A DNA stretch of 64,000 nucleotides from Pterois miles. Its lineage: Eukaryota; Chordata; Actinopteri; Perciformes; Scorpaenidae. The position numbers and the translations under genes were made by a program. The stretch is from the NCBI GenBank assembly GCA_947000775.1, contig CAMQGK010000332.1, positions 1,106,001 to 1,170,000 on the forward strand, written 5' to 3'. How positions within the stretch are numbered: position 1 is the stretch's first letter; each line of letters begins with the position of its first letter. Under the pieces are notes generated by a model. The model was not told where the DNA came from. It was given only the letters and a program-made list of their open reading frames with translations, and ran no database searches. Of this stretch, positions 62,101 through 64,000 are shown in pieces.

Positions 62101-62961
62101 GGACAGGTTAGGGCCAAAAAGGACTGATGACGGCCATCAAGGACAGGTTAGGGCCATAAAGGACAGATGACGGCCATAAAGGACAGGTTAGGGCCATAAA
62201 GGACTGATGACGGCCATCAAGGACAGGTTAGGGCCATAAAGGACAGATGACGGCCATAAAGGACAGGTTAGGGCCCTAAAGGACAGATGACGGCCATAAA
62301 GGACAAGTTAGGGCCATAAAGGACAGGTTAGGGCCATAAAGGACAGATGACAGCCATCAAGGACAGGTTAGGGCCATAAAGGACAGATGACGGCCATCAA
62401 GGACAGGTTAGGGCCATAAAGGACAGATGACGGCCATCAAGGACAGGTTAGGGCAGTGTTGTATGCTGGAGGTTAACTTGTGAATTGACTTGACTACAGT
62501 GAGTTTTTAGTCAGTTTAAACCTGTGTCTTGTCTGCACTTGAATGATTCCAGATGAACGAATCCATCCTTATTAAACCTCTGCAGTGAGGTCTTTGTTCT
62601 AACAGTGTATTTTGTTCTGGGTGTGTTTCCGTAGCATGTAACTGCGACCCTCTGGGCTCTCTGAATGGAGGAATGTGTGACAGGATGACTGATGGTCGAA
62701 CTGGTCTGATAGCCGGTCAATGTCGCTGTAAAGTCAACGTGGAGGGAGAACGCTGTGAGCGCTGCAAACCAGCATATTACCAGCTGAGCGACGAGGCCAA
62801 CGGCTGCAAAGGTAAGGCACAATACACATCACTTGCAAGAAAATATACATGCACAGAAATACTGTATACACAACAGCTGCACGGAAATACACTCAACACC
62901 TGCACTGATCTATACACAACTCCTGCAGAAACAGATGCACAATCTCATGCACACATACACA

Positions 62962-63012
<51 letters not shown>

Positions 63013-63859
63013 CACCTGCATGACAAGAAGCATAACACAGTTATGATAAATGCACTTTTACATCACAGCATTAGTCAGCAGTACTGTATAGTATTGGTTT
63101 AGTGTATATTATTACTGTGTCTCAGCATGTACCTGCAGCCCTGTGGGAACACTTCCTGGAACAAATCCCTGCGACAGTGAAACAGGAAGCTGCTTCTGTA
63201 AACGTCTGGTGACTGGACGAGACTGTGACCAGTGTGTGGTGAGACCATTACTGTTGTAAGACCATGAGACCACCAGTTCAGCCAGCATTTCAGCCAGCAG
63301 TCTTGAATCAAGAACTGGTCAGACTGGACAAAGTCTACTAAGTGGTTCAGTCTAATTCAAAATAATGATGTGTGTGGTGCCCTCTACCTGACATCTGAGC
63401 TGCTGATAACATCAACATAATGCATATGATTGTAATGTCTTATATCTGACAGAGCAGTTTCATGTTGCATTATCCTATGTATCATATATACATACACACA
63501 CACACACACACACACAGCATGTATGTGTGTATGTGTATGTGTAGTTATATTAACATAATATATATAATAATTGAATATAAAACTACAGAAACTGGGATTC
63601 TGTTTAACAAGTCATATCTGACAGACATGAGAGGAGACAGGAAATACTGAGTTTACAGTGTGTGTGTGTGTGTGTGGAGGGGATTAAAGACTTCCTCTCG
63701 CAACTTTAAATCAAGTTTCACAACCAGAAACCAGCTCGAAGGTTTCTAACATCTGCTCAATGTGTGTATGTGATTTCAGTCTGAACACTGGGGTCTCAGT
63801 AACGATATGGATGGCTGCAGACCGTGTGACTGCGACCTTGGAGGAGCCATCAACAACCA
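50713..63859 (+). CDS. lamb1: Laminin subunit beta-1, 5' portion (signal peptide, LN domain, first LE modules); 12 exons
   Basis: Joined exons 50713-50743, 52743-52957, 55424-55562, 56172-56245, 56989-57177, 57354-57417, 57609-57811, 58520-58640, 59117-59305, 62635-62811, 63126-63238 and 63780-63859 keep one frame for 531 codons and leave the window in phase 2. Order: signal peptide, LN (laminin N-terminal) domain from about EGSCYPATGDLLIGRA to YYAIFDMVVRG, then LE modules from NCFCYGHASECAP. Known role: the LN domain polymerises laminin on the cell surface and the chain nucleates basement membranes. Residues such as IENVVTTFAPNRLK and RYSDIEPSTEGEVIFRALDP match LAMB1 rather than LAMB2, which has VVTSFAPQR and V-I-Y-R-V. 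Teleosts may have lamb1a and lamb1b; the window cannot tell which. Confidence 0.95.
51935..52090 (-). mobile_element. SINE-like fragment, reverse
   Basis: On + reads CATCCATCCATCGTCAACCA then GGGGCTGGAGCCGATCCCAG and GGTGAAGGCGG. This is the reverse of the tail half of 3764-4133. Confidence 0.75.
52150..52475 (+). mobile_element. SINE-like copy, decayed
   Basis: TTTGGGCTGCACGATCTGTG, then GAGGTTCGAATCTAGCTTGG (B-box region), CAAGAGGGTGGG, AGTCTAAAGACATGCAGGTT and CCTGTCCAGGGTGAAC. Same family as 3764-4133, more diverged. Confidence 0.7.
52743..52957 (+). CDS. lamb1: lamb1 exon 2: end of signal peptide and LN domain start
   Basis: Acceptor gctctcag|CCCTG and donor CTGCAG|gtaaac. Encodes ALQVFTCAQKGGTLMGVAQ, then EGSCYPATGDLLIGRAHQLS, STCGLNQPEPFCIVSHLQ, the start of the LN domain. 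The region before CTEGS is longer than in human LAMB1. Confidence 0.95.
52958..53160. repeat. 31-bp minisatellite seeded by the exon 2 donor
   Basis: GTAAAC-containing units start at 52958, 52989, 53020, 53051, 53082, 53113 and 53144, a constant 31 bp. Each keeps ACAGGTAAACAACACCTGAA or near it. The first is the authentic donor. Confidence 0.95.
53161..53769 (+). other. lamb1 intron 2, unrecognised part
   Basis: No gene or element recognised. Confidence 0.5.
53770..54560 (+). mobile_element. RTE-type LINE relic
   Basis: Frames give FLDDTVLFASSDHDLQ, MRVSTSKSEAMVLCRKPVNC, then LSQRSKLLI, and an end of GACCCGGATAAGAGGAAGAT. This matches the second half of the RTE reverse transcriptase, with many breaks, including the FADD motif read as FLDD. 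Confidence 0.8.
54561..55423 (+). other. lamb1 intron 2, right part: ATCA-rich and telomere-like repeats
   Basis: 54900-55080 is an imperfect CAGATCAGTCATCAATCA repeat. 55095-55210 is telomere-like in opposed orientation. 55275-55400 has TTATTAACCCCTTCCTACCC-type repeats running to the exon 3 acceptor. Confidence 0.75.
55095..55210. repeat. Opposed telomere-like repeats
   Basis: Left part GGGTTAGGGTTTGGGGTTAA, GGTTAGGGTTAGGGGGTTAG (TTAGGG-type). Right part CCTAACCCCCTAACATTAAC, CCTAACCCCTAACCC (CCCTAA-type). Junction near 55145-55160. Degenerate. Confidence 0.85.
55424..55562 (+). CDS. lamb1: lamb1 exon 3: LN domain
   Basis: Acceptor gtaccag|GAGGAG and donor AATG|gtgaga. Encodes EEKKCFICDSATPYDKLTNQ, then HRIENVVTTFAPNRLKTWWQ and SENG. 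Close to human LAMB1. Confidence 0.97.
55563..56171 (+). other. lamb1 intron 3 with (AT)n
   Basis: 56060-56112 is an (AT)n run. Otherwise nothing recognised. Confidence 0.7.
56172..56245 (+). CDS. lamb1: lamb1 exon 4: LN domain
   Basis: Acceptor gtctgcag|GTCTGG and donor TTCAAG|gtgagt. Encodes LENVTIQLNLEAEFHFTHLI and MTFK. NVT is a glycosylation sequon conserved in LAMB1. Confidence 0.97.
56323..56905. repeat. (GGAT)n tetranucleotide array
   Basis: About 580 bp of GGATGGATGGAT with GATGAT variants. It is preceded by a short CCCTAACCCTAACCC at 56306-56321. The Pro-Ser-Ile-His ORFs on the reverse strand are artefacts of the repeat. Confidence 0.97.
56989..57177 (+). CDS. lamb1: lamb1 exon 5: LN domain
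   Basis: Acceptor gtcctcag|ACCTTT and donor GGAGAG|gtactg. Encodes TFRPAAMVIERSADFGKTWQ, VYRYFAYDCETSFPSISQGP, VDDVICDSRYSDIEPSTEGE. Nearly the human sequence. Confidence 0.98.
57354..57417 (+). CDS. lamb1: lamb1 exon 6: LN domain
   Basis: Acceptor tttccag|GTGATT and donor CAGA|gtaggt. Encodes VIFRALDPAFRIDDPYSPRI and Q. Confidence 0.97.
57609..57811 (+). CDS. lamb1: lamb1 exon 7: end of LN domain and first LE module
   Basis: Acceptor tgttcag|ACATG and donor GGCATG|gtgagt. Encodes MLKITNLRVKFTRLHTLGDN, then KEKYYYAIFDMVVRGNCFCY and GHASECAPIQGAGQASEGM, the first LE module start. Confidence 0.98.
57820..58345 (+). mobile_element. LINE tail and SINE-like copy with 57-bp internal repeats
   Basis: 57820-57870 is the AAGATAAGATAAGATATTCC tail. 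57905-58345 is the 3764-type SINE without its head; the GTCCAAAGACATGCAGGTTA segment is repeated five times (57921, 57979, 58035, 58091, 58149), about 57 bp apart. Confidence 0.8.
58520..58640 (+). CDS. lamb1: lamb1 exon 8: LE module
   Basis: Acceptor gtcttcag|GTTCAC and donor AAAA|gtgagt. Encodes VHGHCMCNHNTKGLNCEQCQ, DFYHDLPWRPAEGRNTNACK. Confidence 0.98.
59117..59305 (+). CDS. lamb1: lamb1 exon 9: LE module
   Basis: Acceptor gcacgtag|AGTGT and donor CAGC|gtgagt. Encodes KCNCNQHSDSCHFDMALF, GNISGGVCDDCQHNTAGHNC, KPFYYQHPERDVRDPNICQ. Confidence 0.98.
59306..59885 (+). other. lamb1 intron 9, unique part
   Basis: No recognised element. The satellite starts at about 59886. Confidence 0.5.
59886..62456. 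repeat. 20-bp satellite with higher-order repeat in lamb1 intron 9
   Basis: Two main 20-bp forms alternate in irregular order: AAAGGACAGGTTAGGGCCAT and AAAGGACAGATGACGGCCAT, with variants ending TTGT and AGT. The 20-bp register is exact over most of the array. Blocks repeat at 780 bp: 60841-61500 is almost the same as 61621-62280. A SINE interrupts it at 60321-60655. Confidence 0.97.
60321..60655 (-). mobile_element. tRNA-derived SINE, copy B
   Basis: Reverse strand starts TGGGGCGGCAGTAGCTCAGT and has GGTTCAAGTCCC; tail TTTATTAGTCCCGCTAGGGG on +. Almost identical to 48238-48540 over the body, with a longer tail. The satellite stops at AGGGCCAT and resumes at ATAAAGGACT around it. Confidence 0.9.
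62635..62811 (+). CDS. lamb1: lamb1 exon 10: LE module
   Basis: Acceptor ttccgtag|CATGT and donor AAAG|gtaagg. Encodes CNCDPLGSLNGGMCDRMTDG, TGLIAGQCRCKVNVEGERCE, PAYYQLSDEANGCK. Confidence 0.98.
62965..63011. repeat. (CA)n microsatellite
   Basis: Pure CA run. Confidence 0.97.
63126..63238 (+). CDS. lamb1: lamb1 exon 11: LE module
   Basis: Acceptor tctcag|CATGTA and donor TGTGTG|gtgaga. Encodes ACTCSPVGTLPGTNPCDS, ETGSCFCKRLVTGRDCDQCV, the LAMB1 pattern KRLVTGQHCDQC. Confidence 0.97.
63239..63779 (+). other. lamb1 intron 11 with short CA repeats
   Basis: (CA)n at 63492-63515 and (GT)n at 63658-63676. Nothing else recognised. Confidence 0.7.
63780..63859 (+). CDS. lamb1: lamb1 exon 12: LE module
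   Basis: Acceptor gatttcag|TCTGA and donor AACCA|gtaggt. Encodes SEHWGLSNDMDGCRPCDCDL and GGAINN. The gene continues past the right edge. Confidence 0.96.
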
Positions 63860-64000
63860 GTAGGTTCACATCTAAATCACTGCTAACTGCTAACTGCTAA
63901 GTGTCAGCTGGGCAGATTTCCAGGATTTCAAGTCTGGTCCGGTCCTGTACAGTCTGCTCAAAGTTTGTATTTTCTGTTTTGTTTAAACTCCATATAGTTT

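Noticed and set aside
59886..62456. CRISPR-like array (regular repeats)
   Set aside because: No distinct spacers, units are head-to-tail with 20-bp period, and the context is a vertebrate intron.
55424..63859. Second gene as LAMB2 rather than LAMB1
   Set aside because: Diagnostic stretches (VVTTFAPNRLK, VIFRALDPAF, YQHPERDVRDPN) follow LAMB1, not the LAMB2 forms.

Overview
The window is vertebrate nuclear DNA, almost certainly from a ray-finned (teleost) fish. It holds two laminin beta-chain genes split into short exons with GT-AG (and two GC-AG) introns. The introns are packed with elements typical of fish genomes: Tc1-like and pogo-like DNA transposons, RTE-, L2- and Dong-type LINEs, a Ty3/Gypsy LTR element, tRNA-derived SINEs, microsatellites and minisatellites. 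There is no prokaryotic gene organisation.

Gene 1 (1-48131, + strand) is the 3' part of a laminin beta gene. Fifteen exons were assembled by hand and give one open frame of 864 codons. They encode the last laminin-type EGF (LE) modules, the coiled coil with the cysteine-rich beta knob, and a C-terminal Cys three residues from the end. Gene 2 (50713-63859, + strand, running off the right edge) is the 5' part of a second laminin beta gene. Twelve exons, 531 codons, encode a signal peptide, the LN domain and the first LE modules, and the sequence closely resembles LAMB1. The same-strand order, with a second beta gene just upstream of LAMB1, matches the human LAMB4-LAMB1 pair, so gene 1 is called lamb4 and gene 2 lamb1. 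Only about 2.6 kb separates stop and start.

Layout: 1-13.1 kb, LE exons of lamb4 with a Tc1 relic, SINEs, LINE relics and LTR-like pieces in the introns. 13-22 kb, coiled-coil exons and the knob exon between two opposed Tc1-like copies. 19.8-38.8 kb, one 19-kb GC-AG intron holding a nested stack: RTE inside RTE, an RTE/Dong junction, a complete Gypsy element inside the Dong LINE, and a pogo-like element inside an RTE relic. 38.8-48.1 kb, the last coiled-coil exons with minisatellites and another RTE copy. 48.1-50.7 kb, repeat-rich intergenic DNA. 50.7-64 kb, lamb1 exons, with a roughly 2.6-kb 20-bp satellite in intron 9.

The most unusual theme is that several minisatellites in these two genes begin exactly at an exon boundary and carry copies of the genuine splice site: a 49-bp acceptor array at 12145, a 23-bp donor array at 42193 and a 31-bp donor array at 52958. 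A fourth, with a 41-bp period, starts at the lamb4 stop codon. I found no new enzyme system; what is new here is structural. Laminin beta chains are secreted and pair with alpha and gamma chains through the coiled coil, while the LN domain drives polymerisation in basement membranes.
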